A stretch of DNA of 64,000 nt from Lunularia cruciata (GCA_948567375.1 OX419757.1:29078001-29142000), one strand, 5' to 3'. Shown: positions 23,054 through 35,587, numbered from the stretch's first letter. Notes: generated from the sequence alone by a model not told the origin. Numbers and translations are program-made.

Positions 23054-23261
23054 CATGATTTATTGGCATAGTGTTTAGTTCCAAGTGGCAGGGTATTTAA
23101 GGCCAAGCACTTGATATGCCATTTTGTTCAGTTCATTGGTTAACAAATGAAAGAGCCTAGAGCTCTTCTCAATTTTTATTCATTTCACTTGGCACGTTGG
23201 TCTAGTGCTTGGCCTAAAATACCTTGCCGCTTGGAACTAAATGCTATGCCAATAAATCATG
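23054..23261. repeat. Long imperfect inverted repeat (hairpin), about 67-71-bp arms
   Basis: Arm 23054-23120 and arm 23191-23261 are reverse complements at close to nine positions in ten, around a 70-base loop. The words tttattggcatag, tttagttccaag and ggccaagcac match exactly or nearly so. It could be a MITE-type foldback or an inverted-repeat RNA source. Confidence 0.88.
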
Positions 23262-23399
23262 TCCATCTGAATCCCAAGTATAAACAACTATATATCCCTT
23301 CTAAAAGGAAATTGACTGACTCCAAAAAAATAAGAGTCCTTCTCAAGGTAAAACTTCCATATCTCCTAAACTCTCGCAAGCACACTTGCACTTGCTAAA

Positions 23400-25620
23400 A
23401 TTCTTTTAATTCCTCCATTATAGACATTAAGGTAAACTTTTAGTAATCTCTAGTCTTTCCTCTACATTCTATCTACAAATTTCATAGCTGTCTCCTCCCA
23501 TTTCTTCCTTTTACTCCTAAGATGATGAAGTAACTTAATTTCATCTTCAAACAAAATATAACTTACAAACTCATCTAAGACTATTTTTAATTTCCTACAC
23601 AAACTCTCTACTCTTGCCTTTGAACCTAAGATTGCTCCTTCCACTTTACTTCCGGTTCCTTTGGCTTTTGCATCCTTTCCAAGCAGTTTCCTCTAGTCCT
23701 TGTCTGTCCATAGCAATGGGTTTTCCTCTCAATCCTTGTTGGTTTTAGAGTATGCCTTGTCTAATTTCTTGTCCTATCTTGATGGATGTGTGGAAATAGT
23801 TTTGCAACATGAATGTCAACCCTTTACCCTCCAAAAAAGCTTTCCTTTGAGACATCTCCCAAGAATCAAACTTTGGAGACTTCAAATTCAAAGGTCTATT
23901 CCTTCTTTGATATCTACCTCTACCTCTTTGTTTGTGAGCCATGGTAAACATACAAGAACTTTCACCTTTGGGTTAACTCTCCCTTTGGTTTTCATTGGTA
24001 AACATACACAAACTCTTACCTTTGGGTTGAATCTTCCTTCAAGTTTCACTCTCCACTCTGCTAGCTCTTAAAAATCTTATGTGCTCTTCTTTGTGCTAGC
24101 TACTTGCAAAAATGATTGAGCAAATGTGAGCATGCCTAGGGTTTGGTACTCAAATATAATTCTTTTGCCTCCTCTTTGAATGGATGGGTAGGTGATTAAT
24201 CCTAGTCCATCCTTCTTGTACCTTCTTGGATTGACAAAACATATTTCTTCCATAAAACTCCTCAAAAAACTGCCAAATTTCCAAAGGTTGGTATTTCCCT
24301 TGTGCCATGTACTTTCTTGAAGTACTCCTTGCTAAAGACATTCTAACTTCCACACGTGCTAGGATGAGATTACACTCCAACCTACATGTGCAAAAAACTT
24401 ACTCCTTTTGGTGCCTAAGAAATCTTGGCCTTTTCAAGGTCATTCCTTTGGAGTTAGTGCAATCTTTTGAATAGAAGTTCATTCCTTTAGTATGCTTATT
24501 ATTCTTTGTCTCTTCCTCTAACTTCAGTCAAAGGACTTCTATGTTCTTTTTCTACAACTCATCTTCTAGTCATTTGTGGCACGTATTTGCTATAATATAA
24601 AGAACACATAATTCTTGCAATCTTGGAGGTTTCTCCTCTTGTAATTTCTTCTCACCTTCTAGCAAGGACTTCTCCTTCTTCAACTCTTCTAACTCTTACA
24701 ACAAGGTATCTCCTCTCTTGCACTCCTCTTTGTACACATTTTGATACTCCTCCTCCTTTTCCTTGCTCAACAAATTGATCCTATATAGAAGTACATAGCA
24801 AATGGAGCAAAGTGGCACCTCTTTCTTCCTCAAACTCCTATATCATGGATTCGGTATGCAAATACAACATGTTTGCATAGTTTACTATCGCTCCTTGATA
24901 CACTTGCTTGAGAAGAAGATAGATTGGTTGATTATTAAGTAGGTAGTCCTCTTTGAGCAGAGCATCTTCATCAATGAAGACACAACTACTCTTTGGGTTG
25001 GGTCCTTGTAATTCACAATCCTCTAACTACTATTTGTGCTATGCTTCTCTACATAGGACTCAACAATTCTTGCATTCACTTCTCTGCCCATATCCCCAAA
25101 TTTAGTGGCCAAAGTGATACCTTGAGTGCTATTTGCATTCAATCTCACAACCATCCTCCAATGCTCCTTGCTCCATTACCCCAAAGATAAAAAATTTCCT
25201 AGTTTCTACCCCTCATTTCTTGCAGCATGGATGGTGAGCTAAGATCCCAATTCTAAAGTAAGAAGGTTAAGTGCTTGCTTTGAATAACTCATTCCTCACA
25301 TACATTCTCCACTTATCCACTACTAGGTAGCAAAGGATCAATATTGGAATCTTCTTCATCATTTGTTGTCCTCTCATCATTTTACTCTTGAAGGATTATT
25401 AGCCCAAAGAAACGTCTAATTTCAAAGAATCTAACTCACTTGTCACACTTTCAGTTGCTTTCAAAGAGTTTCTTGTAGAAAATGTAAGTGTTTGTAGAAA
25501 ATTTCTCATAAAAGTGAATTACTTGCCTAACACCTAATTTTACACTCATGGCTCCTTGGCCAATGATCTTTAGTGGGTGAGCTATTGCTATTCTCACATG
25601 AAAACTCTAGAAACCACCAA
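23400..25620 (-). pseudogene. Unidentified decayed coding region
   Basis: Minus-strand fragments look protein-like but belong to no family I recognise: LCRKLKIVLDEFVSYILFEDEIKL (about 23600), a Lys/Glu-rich helical piece LLEGEKKLQEEK (about 24650) and IIFEYQTLGMLTFAQSFLQVAS (about 24150). Base use (C/T-rich plus strand) resembles the neighbouring LTR-encoded coiled-coil region. It may be a remnant of another element related to G3. Confidence 0.3.
23943..24050. repeat. Tandem duplication, 54-bp unit
   Basis: Two copies, starting at 23943 and 23997, share ggtaaacatac, CTTTGGGTT and CTTCC-like blocks. Confidence 0.75.
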
Positions 25621-25625
25621 TAGGC

Positions 25626-28600
25626 TGTGACAACCCGGAAAATATTTCTTTTGCAATAATCAAGTAAGTAAAGTTCATTTCCATAGAGATATGATTTAGA
25701 ATTGGTCAAATACAAAGTCAAATAGTAACAAGTAATTTTTCTTGGTTGTGTCTTTAATCTCTTAGGTAGAAGCTACACCCAAAAGAGAGTAACAAGCACT
25801 AGATCACAGTCTTGTCACAACAATTTGTCACCCATAATCACAAATCATTCAAATCTTTCAAACAATCTTGATTGTGATGATTCAGTCTCTTCCCAAAAAT
25901 GACTACTTCATTGCAAAATGAATTTGCCTCAGAATTGTGTTCCACTCCTCCACTGAAGGTACAACTTCCTCAATCAAAATTGCTTCACCTTAACTTAACG
26001 TTGCACTCATAAATGCAAAATACTACCAACACTACAATTCCTCTCAGATTTGTCAAGGCATTGCTTTGATTGCACTTCACTCAAGATCACACACTAGAAT
26101 AAAGATCAAGACTACAAAATCCAACATCAAACCAACACACTGACTTGCACTTCAAAATTCTCTCAATACTCACAAATGCGTATGTAGAATTGATACTCGG
26201 AATTAAGCTCAAGCAATGAGCACTGAAATCAAGACTTTGCTTTATATATTCTCAAGATTATGAGCACTGGAAAACATTGAATTGCAAAGGACTCCTTTAA
26301 ATAGGTAGATCACTTGACAATTACTAACAAAAATATTGTTCTACAACAACTTTACCAACCTACAGATCCGAAATGACAATGCACCTCTTCATATCTGCTT
26401 CTTCATATCTCAAATCTGTTACTAATTCAATTTGATGTGAACCTCAAGTTTGGCTTGCAAACCCGATGTTCCTTCAAGTATTTCTCCTTCTTTGGGTCTA
26501 CTTAATTCTACTCCTAACTCTTCTATTTCTATTATTGCCTCACTATAAAATACAATTGCACTCCTATCTACTCCATCTACATCATTATCTACTGACCCAT
26601 TCCTTTCTACTATCTTAGTAGCTCACCCAAAGACACTTGTACTCCTACTTCCACAACTTCAGACTTCTTTGCTAATTTTACTTCCCTACAAAGTTTATCC
26701 AAGTTTTTTCTAACAAGATGTAATCTAAGTCCGAGATTGTCTCCTACCTCTAATATCTTCCACAATCTTGCAGACAAATCAATAGATCGTTCAACTCCAT
26801 GTCCTTCACCTTCCTCTTCCTCGTCTCCTGCATCAACAACTTCAACTCATGCAGTCTGGCTTCTTCCATCTTTCCTTTGACTTCAGTGCTAAGCATCACC
26901 TTCATCTTATTTGCCACTGTTGCTACTACTCCAAATTCAATCACTCACTCTACCTTCTCCTTCTTTCTTTCCTCTTCTAGTTCATTGCAATACATTTGCA
27001 ACTCGTCCTCAAATTCAGCCTTCATTGCTTCTTTCTCTTGTAGATTCAACACAAGTTGATCTTCTGCCACCCTCAACAATCCTTGCAATTGGTCTTCCTC
27101 ACAACTACGCTCTATCAACTCCCACTGGCAGGCTTGATCTTTATCGGCTACCTTCTTCCTTAGGTTCTCTAGTTCTTGCTCCATCATTACTACACTTGCC
27201 TTCAAATGTATCAACTCCACTTGTGCATCAGTAATTTCACCCTTTAGCATGTCAACTAACGCCGTCTTCTCCTTTAGTTCCTCTCAACACTTCACCAAAT
27301 CCTCCTTCATTGCCTACAAGTGCTTACTCCAAAGAATTTCCTCCACCTAAAGTTCTTTGGCTTCCATTTCTACTTGTGTTAACTTACTTCTCAACAATAA
27401 GGTCTCTGTAATCCACTTTGTCATGAATACTAACTTGTCTTTCACATCCAGATTAGCACTTGCCATCTTTGCTTTCTTCTCTTGTAGAAACACCAACAAG
27501 GGACATACTACCTTTGATAGATACTCCACTCCATTGTTATCATTGGCTTTGACGTCTTTACCCTCTACAAGTAACTCCTCCACGGGCGCCTTACCTTGAA
27601 GTCATGATCTTTGTATCTTCAATGTTTCCTCCTCCAAGCTCTCCTCCTCCTTGGTGGTAACTTGATAGGGTCTGATGTTGGCTACTTGAACACTTTGCTT
27701 CCCTCTAGCACCTCTTAGACACATTAAGACACCTTCTTCTTCCTTCTCACATCCTCGCTCAATGGTAGACACCTCCGGACTTGTCTTCTCTATGTCCACA
27801 ATTCTTCCTCTTGTTTGCTGAACCTCAACCTCATCTTCATTGCCACTACTCAACTCCTCACTTCACAATGTGAACTCTTCCTCTCCGCTTGAGGCTTCTC
27901 CCTTTGACTTGGTTTCTCCTTCTGACTCCTCCTCCTCCAAAGTTGATTCCTTTACTTTTCACCAATGTTGCCTTTGGATTAGGCTTCTACATCTTTTGCG
28001 GCTGCATTGATGCTATTCATCCTTTGGGTTTATCTCTCTTTCTTGGCCTAAGGATGTCAACTGCTACAATCCTCTCATTTCCACTCTTCTTGTAAAACTC
28101 ATCTCCTTCTCTAACCCGCTCCATATAATACCATTCATCCACATCTGCCTCCTTGTGCAAATCTAGATGAACCGCCTTCTATTTCTCTGCTCCAAAGTTA
28201 GCAAATTCAGCACAAAGTATTAGTAAGCTGCAAAGGGTACAAGGTAATGTGGTTGGATATCCATTCTCCAATCTGTAATCATCTGCCCCACTTGCTGATG
28301 TAGACACTTTGTCCAATCTATTACTTCTCTTGCAAACATTTGGTGAAAGAAAACTGCATGTTGCATCGTGACATAGGTGGTTTGCTTTGGCTTGAAAGTC
28401 ACCATCATTGCGCTCACAATCCCTCTCCACTCAGGGTCTCTATAACTATCCACCTTATACTTGTTCATGGTGCACGGTTTTGAATTCTTCAAGCAAAGAA
28501 TCTTTATACCCTTCTCTTTGGCTCAGACCATTCTTCTTATCTCTTTCTTTGTGCCCATTCCTTTGTATTGTACAAATCTTCTTAGCCTACTTTTTATTCC

Positions 28601-28741
28601 CTTATACAAAAGAAGATGGATCCAAAGTATGTCCAAAATCAAAGGCTTCTTCCTCCAAATAAAAAAATAATACCTCTTATCTTTATAAAAAGTAGGAAAA
28701 AAACCAAAATTTTAACTTTTGCAAAAAAAATATGCACCACA
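25626..28741 (-). repeat. Solo LTR of the G3 type, diverged
   Basis: On the minus strand it starts TGTGGTGCATATTTTTT at 28741 and ends CCGGGTTGTCACA at 25626. These match the first and last bases of the G3 LTR at 44652-49182. The 3.1-kb body aligns with that LTR, including its coding region. No primer-binding site or gag follows on the left, so it is a solo or truncated LTR. Flanks AGGC and AGCC differ at one of four bases, so the duplication is uncertain. Confidence 0.82.
26750..28640 (-). pseudogene. LTR-encoded coiled-coil protein, diverged copy
   Basis: Homologous to the LTR frame at 45064-48388. The N-terminal domain is clear (KYKVDSYRDPEWRGIVSAMM, then YVTMQHAVFFHQMFAREVIDW). The acidic middle (27602-27853) and the coiled coil (QVELIHLKASVVMMEQELENL; ARLHELKLLMQETRKRK) follow in the same order. 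The alignment is at protein level with many substitutions, and stops and shifts are present. It shows that the coding segment is an old part of this LTR family, not a one-off capture. Confidence 0.78.
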
Positions 28742-28879
28742 AGCCTGAGTTCAATTGGAAGATAAAGATATTATCTTCTTTTCAAGGAGGATACTAGTGG
28801 TTTTAGATCTATATTTTTTGTTTAGAAGAGGTAATAAACTTTCTCTTGCTTCAAAAAACTCCATGCATACATAGAAAAT

Positions 28880-29335
28880 CAACTCAATATGGAATGAAGG
28901 TCAAGAAACAACAATTTGATAGAGGAGGTGAATACACTAGGAAGATTTTGCTTGTTTTATAGTGTTGGATTAGTCCATAAACTTACATCACCTTATACTT
29001 TAGTGCAAAATAGACTTTTGTGAGAGATCATAAAAAATATTTGAAGCAATAAGAAACATGTTGCTTTCTAGCATTTGCCTAAAGAGTTATAGGCATAAGC
29101 AATGGGAGCTACTTTGATAAAGTTTTTAGTAGAGTTTCAAAGAAAACTCCTTATGAGCTCTTTTTTATGGAACGATGCATAAACTAGCACATTTAAGAAC
29201 TTTTAGTTGTATAGTCTTTGTGCACACTCCAAAGGGTCTAATGGAGTAGAGAGTTTTTACAAGCTTCTAGGGAGTCTAAAGAGGAGCATACAAAGGAATC
29301 CTTAAGTGAGACCAACTTTTTTCCACTTCAAGAAA
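28880..29335 (+). pseudogene. pol: Ty1/Copia integrase fragment
   Basis: Frame-broken but recognisable Copia integrase blocks: FDRGGEYT near 28920, a TSPYTLVQN-like stretch near 28990, an IRNML-like stretch near 29050, and KTPYEL followed by FMER near 29145. Copia integrase has GGEY, TPYTPQQNG and KTPYE in this order. It is only a scrap, bounded on the left by the solo LTR and on the right by minus-strand gypsy remains. Confidence 0.65.
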
Positions 29336-31390
29336 AGTTGAGTCTGATTTTTTGGAACATGCTATTTTTGGATGACCTCTATTTTATCTATTAATAATTT
29401 AATAACCTTTGCACTTACTCTATGCCCCAAGCAATCTTCTTTAGACTTGCCAAACTTGCAGTTTGAGACTTTGGCATATAGTTTGTTCTATCAAAGAATC
29501 TAGAGTACTCCTCATAGATGTTGCTTGTGCTCCTTCATTGTCATGCTGTAGACTAAGATGATATGAAGGAAACTGATAATAGACTTATCCAAGTATGGAC
29601 AAAATATGTCATTTATCAAACTCATGAAAGTGTTTGGTGTTTTAGTGAGTGCAAATGGCAGCAGTAGGTATTCAAAGTGATGATAATTTGTTCAAAAGGT
29701 AGTTTTGTGTATGTCTTCCTAAGGGATCATGATTTGGTTATAATTGTTCCATGTATAAAGTTTGGTGACCTGTTTTATTCCATTGAGTTGATTGAATAGG
29801 TCATCTATGCAAGGTATTTTTCCTCACCATTTGTTCATTTAGGCCCCAATAGTCAATGCACATGTGCATTGTACCATCCTTCTTCTTAAACAAGATAGGA
29901 GCTCCATATGGTGATATGTTGGATTGGATAAACCCTTTGTGCAATATATCCTCAATTTGAGCCTTGTACTTCTCCAAGTCATGAGGTGATAGGCAATATA
30001 GGGCCTTACAAGGAGGTGTCTCTACCTATGAAGTATCTTGATTTTATGATATACTTTTGTTTTTGGTGGTAATCTTGAAGGTAAATCATCAAGAAAGACA
30101 ATTTGAAACTCATTGGCCATATCTTTCAAATTCTCAAGAATTTGTCTATCAAGTTATGCACTTTGGACTTCTCTTATTATACCTATGAAACATCTATCTA
30201 TCTTAACTTATAGTTGTTGTCCATATGACATAGAGAGACAATTCTTGCATTTAAGATCTTTCTCTATCTTTGATGATCTTCCATTGGCTAGTTCTCACTA
30301 TTTTCTTTTTCCAATTGACCATGAGGTTATAGTTATCCATTTATGGCATACCTAAGATCACATTATAATAAGCTAACCATATCACTTGCCACTCAACTTC
30401 ATCCTCATACTTTCTTATAGAGAGTACTACCTTTTAAGATAACCGCTCAATCTTCTTCATTCTCATCCTTCTCTAGTTCCATCTCCAACCTTATTGCAAC
30501 AAAGCAAGACAAGCAATTATTTTATGCTCTAAGGTCTATCAATATTCTCACCTGATTGCCTTTTAGGACTCTATGTATAACAATAAATTGTGTGTTTATC
30601 TTCCTCAACCTTGTGCACTTGTCTTCTTCCTCCTATTTCTTTTACTCCTCTACATTGAGCTAGTAAAGCATGAGGTATATTTATTGGTGATCTTCCTTTT
30701 CTAATGTGATTTCAACATCCTCGTCTTTGATTTGTCTCTCCAAGTTGTTCAAAGATTACTTCTATAGAGGCCAAGGGCCTCTAGGAAGGCCAGCATGATA
30801 ATTGATGGCTATGTGCTCAACTCAGTTACAATTGTAACAAAATCATTGTTTACCTTAAGCTTCTTCCTCTTGTAGGACTCCATATCTCTATTCTTTGACC
30901 TATCTCCATTCACCTTGGAGCGGATAGGCTCCATGGTCTTGGAAATGAATGTCGCACATAAGAACTAGTCCACCAAAGTGCGGTGTTTCAACCCAATAGT
31001 GTTGTATTTGGACTACTCTTTTACCTCCTCCAAATGCTCTTACTATTCTTTGAGCACACATAATTGCTTAAAAATTACTGTGAAGATTTTGTACCATTAC
31101 TTCTTGGTGAATATGCTCTTTTAACTCTTGTTTGAAATTGTCAATAACTTTTGTTGGACTCAAATCAATTATTGCAACTTGTAGATCAAGAAATACCTTC
31201 ACTTACTCTTTTATGTTATTCTTTTGCTTCAAATTCCATAGTTGGGTTTAAGCTAGTTGTGTAAAAGATCGAGACCGATAAGAGAAGTAGAAGAATAGAA
31301 GCTCACATTGGGACACTTGAATGAGGGAAAACTCCAAATGTCTAGCATGACCTTTGGCTCTTGTATCTATAGGGAGCTTACAAGACTCTT

Positions 31391-31610
31391 GAGAAGCTTC
31401 TCAAGAAGGCTCCTTGAGCTTGTTTCTTGGAGTGCAAGCCAAGTTAATTGGGAAGCTTCTCAAGAAGCTTCCTTCTAGAAGCCGCTTACTTGGCATGCGA
31501 GCTAAGCTAGTTGGAAGCTTCTAAAAGATTCCTTCTAGAAGTTACCTACTTGGGGTGCAAGCTAAGCTAGCCAAGAAGTTTCCCAAGAATCTTCCTAGAT
31601 ACTTTTGAAA
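31391..31610. repeat. Tandem repeat (59-62-bp unit, about 3.5 copies) rich in GAAnnTTC
   Basis: Unit starts fall near 31393, 31452, 31514 and 31575. Each carries alternating GAA/TTC triplets, for example gaagcttctcaagaagcttc and ccttctagaagc, which fit the heat-shock-element pattern (inverted nGAAn). It lies in or beside the minus-strand gypsy gag. Whether it acts as an enhancer is unknown. Confidence 0.7.
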
Positions 31611-31805
31611 TATTCTGGGCTAATTTGTCTTATTTGGTACTTTGTTAACCCTACTAACTTCATTGCTAAACTCTATATTGTTACAATTTGCATGAAATCT
31701 ATGGATTGGAAATTCTTTGGCAACTCCTCTTGCATTGCCATCCAAGTGATCTCTCTTCTGTTTGCCAACAACTAATCATTCCAAGCATCATACCATGTGA
31801 AGGCT

Positions 31806-31837
31806 TCATTCCGCATGCAAACATGCATGCGGAATGA
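31806..31837. repeat. Short perfect hairpin (14-bp arms, 4-base loop)
   Basis: Arms tcattccgcatgca and tgcatgcggaatga flank AACA. It lies inside decayed gypsy gag and looks like a local inverted duplication. Confidence 0.8.
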
Positions 31838-31897
31838 TCGATCATCTCAATTGTGAATAATCAAAATATCAATTCATTCTTGAAATCTAGTTTTCCA

Positions 31898-33232
31898 CTA
31901 CTCCCATGGAAAGTTGTCCCTTGTAAACCTTGATTTTGTATGTCTTCCAAGACTCTTCCCAAGATCTTTTACCAAATTTTCCAAAAGTGTTGTTATGCCA
32001 CTACACTCATACCCTTTTGGAAGTCTTTCCATTCCAAAAACCTCACACAACTCCTTGATCATAGATCTTCTCCCTCCCAATCTTGGTGAACGGTCCAACA
32101 TGAAATCTTAAGTCAAGTAAGCCTTCTTTTTCCTTCAATCTCTTGCTATCAAAGGTCATTGGACATGAACTTGCCTTGTATCTCTTCTCTCCACAAAAAA
32201 TCACTTAGAACCACTCTTTCCTCTAAGTGGTCTAGGTTTTTGGACCCTGTCAACATTCTCTTCAAATTGTATCCTAAACTCTCTTTTCTTCAAATCAACA
32301 TCTAAAATCACCTCAAACCTTTGGAGAACCTTCTGTAACCTAAACTTCCCCTATTCATGGCCCATCATGGTCCTATGATAAGTCAAACCTCTCAAACATA
32401 TTTTTGGTTGTTCTCAGACTCCATGCATGAGAACTCAACTCCCTAAAAATGACTCTACTTCAGAAACTCAATCAATCCTCCCAATCAAAACTCAATCAAT
32501 CCTCCTTGGTAACTCCAAATCTTCCTCAAATTTTTAAACACAATATCTACTATAGGGAGTCCCCCCCTAAAAATTTCAACCCTTTTAATTGAGCTATTTG
32601 GCCAGAGAACCTAGATTAATCACACATCTTCCTAGATTTGGTCTAAAACCACCCTCCTCAATTCAAAGATTCATAACTTCTTGCACAAGAATGATCTCTC
32701 TTTAATTCTTGGGCCAAAAGGTAAATATTCTGCATTAAGTTTTCTTCAAAAGTCTCAGAAAAATCTGATGCAAAATGAAGAAATGGAAAACTCTTTACAA
32801 AATTTCAAAGAGCATGCAATTTGCTAGAGCAATTTACCCTACCACCTTCCAAAATTCTAGCTTAGTGTGTGTAGTAGCTTTTAGAATAATTTTTAATGTC
32901 CCAACTGAAAGATAACCCAATTTATCTTTGATGGGAATTTCAAATCCAGCTTTTAAACTTGAGTTTTTGCCAAAATAGCATAATCTCCAAAATCTAATAT
33001 CCCCCTCACAAGATCTCTTCAATTCCTCTCATGTGTTCAAGATGTACAATATCACTTCAAAAACATCATAATGAACTACAAGGTAGAAAAATATATCTAG
33101 TCTCTCTAGTTTAGCCCTCTTATTCCTTTATTTTCTCTCCAAGTGAGCTCTCATAGTCTCCTTTTGTCTAATATACAATTGTATGTGGAACATTACCTTA
33201 CCTTCTAGAGGTCATGCCAATGGAACCAAAAG
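31898..33232 (-). pseudogene. Leader and zinc-knuckle ORF of a G2-related element, minus strand
   Basis: The piece at 32101-31950 (SPRLGGRRS, KELCEVFGMERLPKGYEC) matches the upstream ORF of the intact G2 element at about 55195-55340. A leader fragment at 33022-32834 (FGKNSSLKAGFEI, LGYLSVGTLKII) matches the G2 leader at about 54310-54460 at protein level. PBS-like sequence follows the LTR at 33232. Near 31950 it passes abruptly into G4 gag, so the element is truncated or rearranged. Confidence 0.7.
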
Positions 33233-33917
33233 TGTGAGCCAACCTATCTCTCACTCAAAATAAAATTCTGATGGCTATTTGGGTAGTGCCCCATGTACTA
33301 AGAAGGCAAAGAACCAAAACTCAATCACTCTTTTCCAAGGCATCTCCAAGACTCAAGCCATTTCTCCCTAGAGAACTCAATGGGAGATATATAGTTGCAA
33401 ATAAAAGAATGATGAGTACCTTTTCATCCTAATTTATATATATTTTAAAAACTTATACACCAAAATTACTAATTAATGGAGTAACTCAAATTACTAAGCT
33501 ACAAGTCAAATAAAATCTAAAGTCTAAGGAAATATCCAAACATATGGGAATAATCCCATGAATAGGTGGTCTTATTTACCTACCAACTAACTCAAGGATT
33601 CCTTCATATGGGCTATCTTTGGACTATAGAAAGATCCACACCAACAAGGCTTGTGGGCCCAAAAGTTCTCAACTCTTTCCTCCAACCTTAATAACTAGCA
33701 ATAATACTAAGTCAATATAATAGAAGACAAAATAGTGATGTTCATTCTTCATCCTTCCTCTAGAATAGAGTCACCTTTATCTTAGTTATGATAAACTCTA
33801 GCTGCTCATGACTAGTGTAGAAGCTTGGCTAAACTCCACATAGATAATATTTCTCAACTATTTACAATGCTAAACATAATATCCATATAGAGCATATATG
33901 CACCAATGGGTCCTACA
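33233..33917 (-). repeat. LTR of a G2-related element, minus strand
   Basis: It starts at 33917 with a decayed TGTAGGACCCATTGG-like end (compare TGTAACACCCATTTG in G2) and finishes GGTTGGCTCACA at 33233. Most of the 679-bp G2 LTR can be aligned along its 685 bp, but with many changes, so it is much older than the other G2 copies. The sequence to its left is the matching leader, so it is the 5' LTR. Confidence 0.82.
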
Positions 33918-34203
33918 TACCAACTTCACAAAAGGGTGATTGAGACAACCTAAAACATCCACCTTGAGATTATGCCAAAAACAAGAAAGATGGTACCTCA
34001 AAAATCTGCAAAAGTTGAAATCCAAATCTACATGCAATAGGGACATTTGTGTAACTTCAACAATGCAGACCTAAGGACAAGGAAGAACATAAAGAAGGGC
34101 AAGATTTGGAATATTATTGCCGACAAGTTGTACTTAACAAGTGACAAAGAGCTACAAGATTGGTGGCCATGGCAAAAGAAATACAAGTTGAGTCAAAAGT
34201 CAT
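33918..34203 (+). other. Short unassigned stretch with a coding-like fragment
   Basis: Between the G2-like LTR and G1 copy C. From about 34075 the plus strand reads KGKIWNIIADKLYLTSD and then WWPWQKKYK without a stop up to the LTR start. It looks like part of a real protein, but I do not recognise the family. Confidence 0.35.
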
Positions 34204-35585
34204 TCTCACGCCATTTATAGTGTTGCACCTAGATTGCTCGGACTTTGGAGTAGTAGTGTTGGTAGTCAAGAGTATTTGGGTGGTTACTCATAGACTATTT
34301 GTTGATGGACAACTTTTGTGTTTGGAGTACTAACTACATGGTGGGGCCCACTATCACTTGCACTATTTGGACCATTGGGTGTGCCCTCAGCGGGACCGTT
34401 AGGATTTGAGACCTAGCTTGAGTCCAAGGAGTATATTTTTGAAGTGCAACTCCATAGAGCTCACTTCTCTGATGTTGAGCCTTTGAATTCTTGGCTATGG
34501 TGGACAAAGGCCAGCAAGCATCACATGGATTCTCTTAGCTAGAGTGGGTGTGGCTTGATTGTAATCATTGCCCAATTGTTTGCAAATTATTGATGATAGA
34601 TCAAGTGTTCATATGATTGAGAGTGATTTGAGTTGTGTAAACGACCTAATTAGATCAGAGAAGTAAAATCAAAGGGAAATTTGGTGCACGAATTAAGATT
34701 GTTGGTGGTATTTCCAAGACTCATTGATCATTGGTAGCTCGATTGGAGTTCAATTTTTCCATAATGTGCAAAAGCTCATTTGATTGATGCAGATTTGGCA
34801 ATGAGGCAGATGGTATGCAAAAGAGTTGGCAAAATCTTGAGCAAAGAGAAGCAATTTTTTAGTAGTAGTTGTGATTTTGAGCTCACAAGGTGAAAGTTGG
34901 TGCGAGTTGGGCTAAGAAAGTGAAATTGAAGGTGGAGTTGGGAACCCACTCTTGTAAATTTATGATTTGGAGAAACTTGATTTTTCAATTTTTCAAATTT
35001 TCAAGGTGAAGAATTAGCGAAGAATTTGGCTGTTGGCCAACTTTAAGGATTTACTTCAGATTTTTGCTAGAGTTTATGTCAAATTTTGGCTAGATTTGGA
35101 GGAGTTTTTCTTGTTAGTCAGATTTGGAGGAGTTTCCGTTGAGTTGGAGGAGTTTCATAAATTTGGAGGAGTTTTGCCAAATTTTCCAAATTTGGCAAAT
35201 TTGGAGAGGGTTCAAAGTGACAAGAAAAAAATCCTCATTAGGCTTTTAGAGGCTTTGAGGCATAGGGCTATGAGAGGCTACAAAGGCCTAGAATAGCCAA
35301 CAAGCCATCTTGCTGGCGTGAAGCTAGCTAGTTTAGAGTAGATGTTGGTCATTGTTTGGCAAAATCTACCCATCCTACTAGATCATGTGCAACAAGGTTT
35401 CACTCTTAGATCTCTGCTTCCTAGACTAGTGCTTTAGCCAATTGGTCCACCCTCTCTTGTTATCCTAGTGGTTGTTCCATTATTATCTATACACCTGTAG
35501 CTTTGGCTAGGAGAGATAGTTTGATCCCATTCTTGGTGATCTTGGTAGCTTAGGTAGTAGAGAACTCACATTATGTCAAATGCCA
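34204..35585 (+). repeat. 5' LTR of G1 copy C
   Basis: 1,382 bp. It begins TCTCACGCCATTTATAG (TG changed to TC) and ends TGCCA before the primer-binding site. It aligns with the LTRs of A and D throughout. Confidence 0.82.
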
Positions 35586-35587
35586 AT

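Larger units (their letters stand above)
29380..31900 (-). pseudogene. pol: Decayed Ty3/gypsy gag-pol (family G4), minus strand
   Basis: Reading leftward: a gag block EAFTWYDAW followed by ANRREITW near 31780; a zinc-knuckle relic CYNC then VEHIAIN near 30830; a protease relic ILIDLRA near 30550; and RT blocks GAPILFKKKDGTMHMCIDY near 29900 and YLLLPFALTKTPNTFMSLIN then FLHIILVYS near 29600. The last corresponds to the YLDDIL(V/I)YS catalytic block with both Asp lost. The style resembles chromovirus-type gypsy pol and differs from G1, G2 and G3. It is interrupted by a GAAnnTTC-rich tandem repeat at 31391-31610. Confidence 0.75.

Noticed and set aside
22823-23071. 82-aa Ile/Leu-rich frame that looks like a membrane protein
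   Set aside because: Hydrophobicity follows from AT-rich DNA. No family resemblance, and the opposite strand is equally open.
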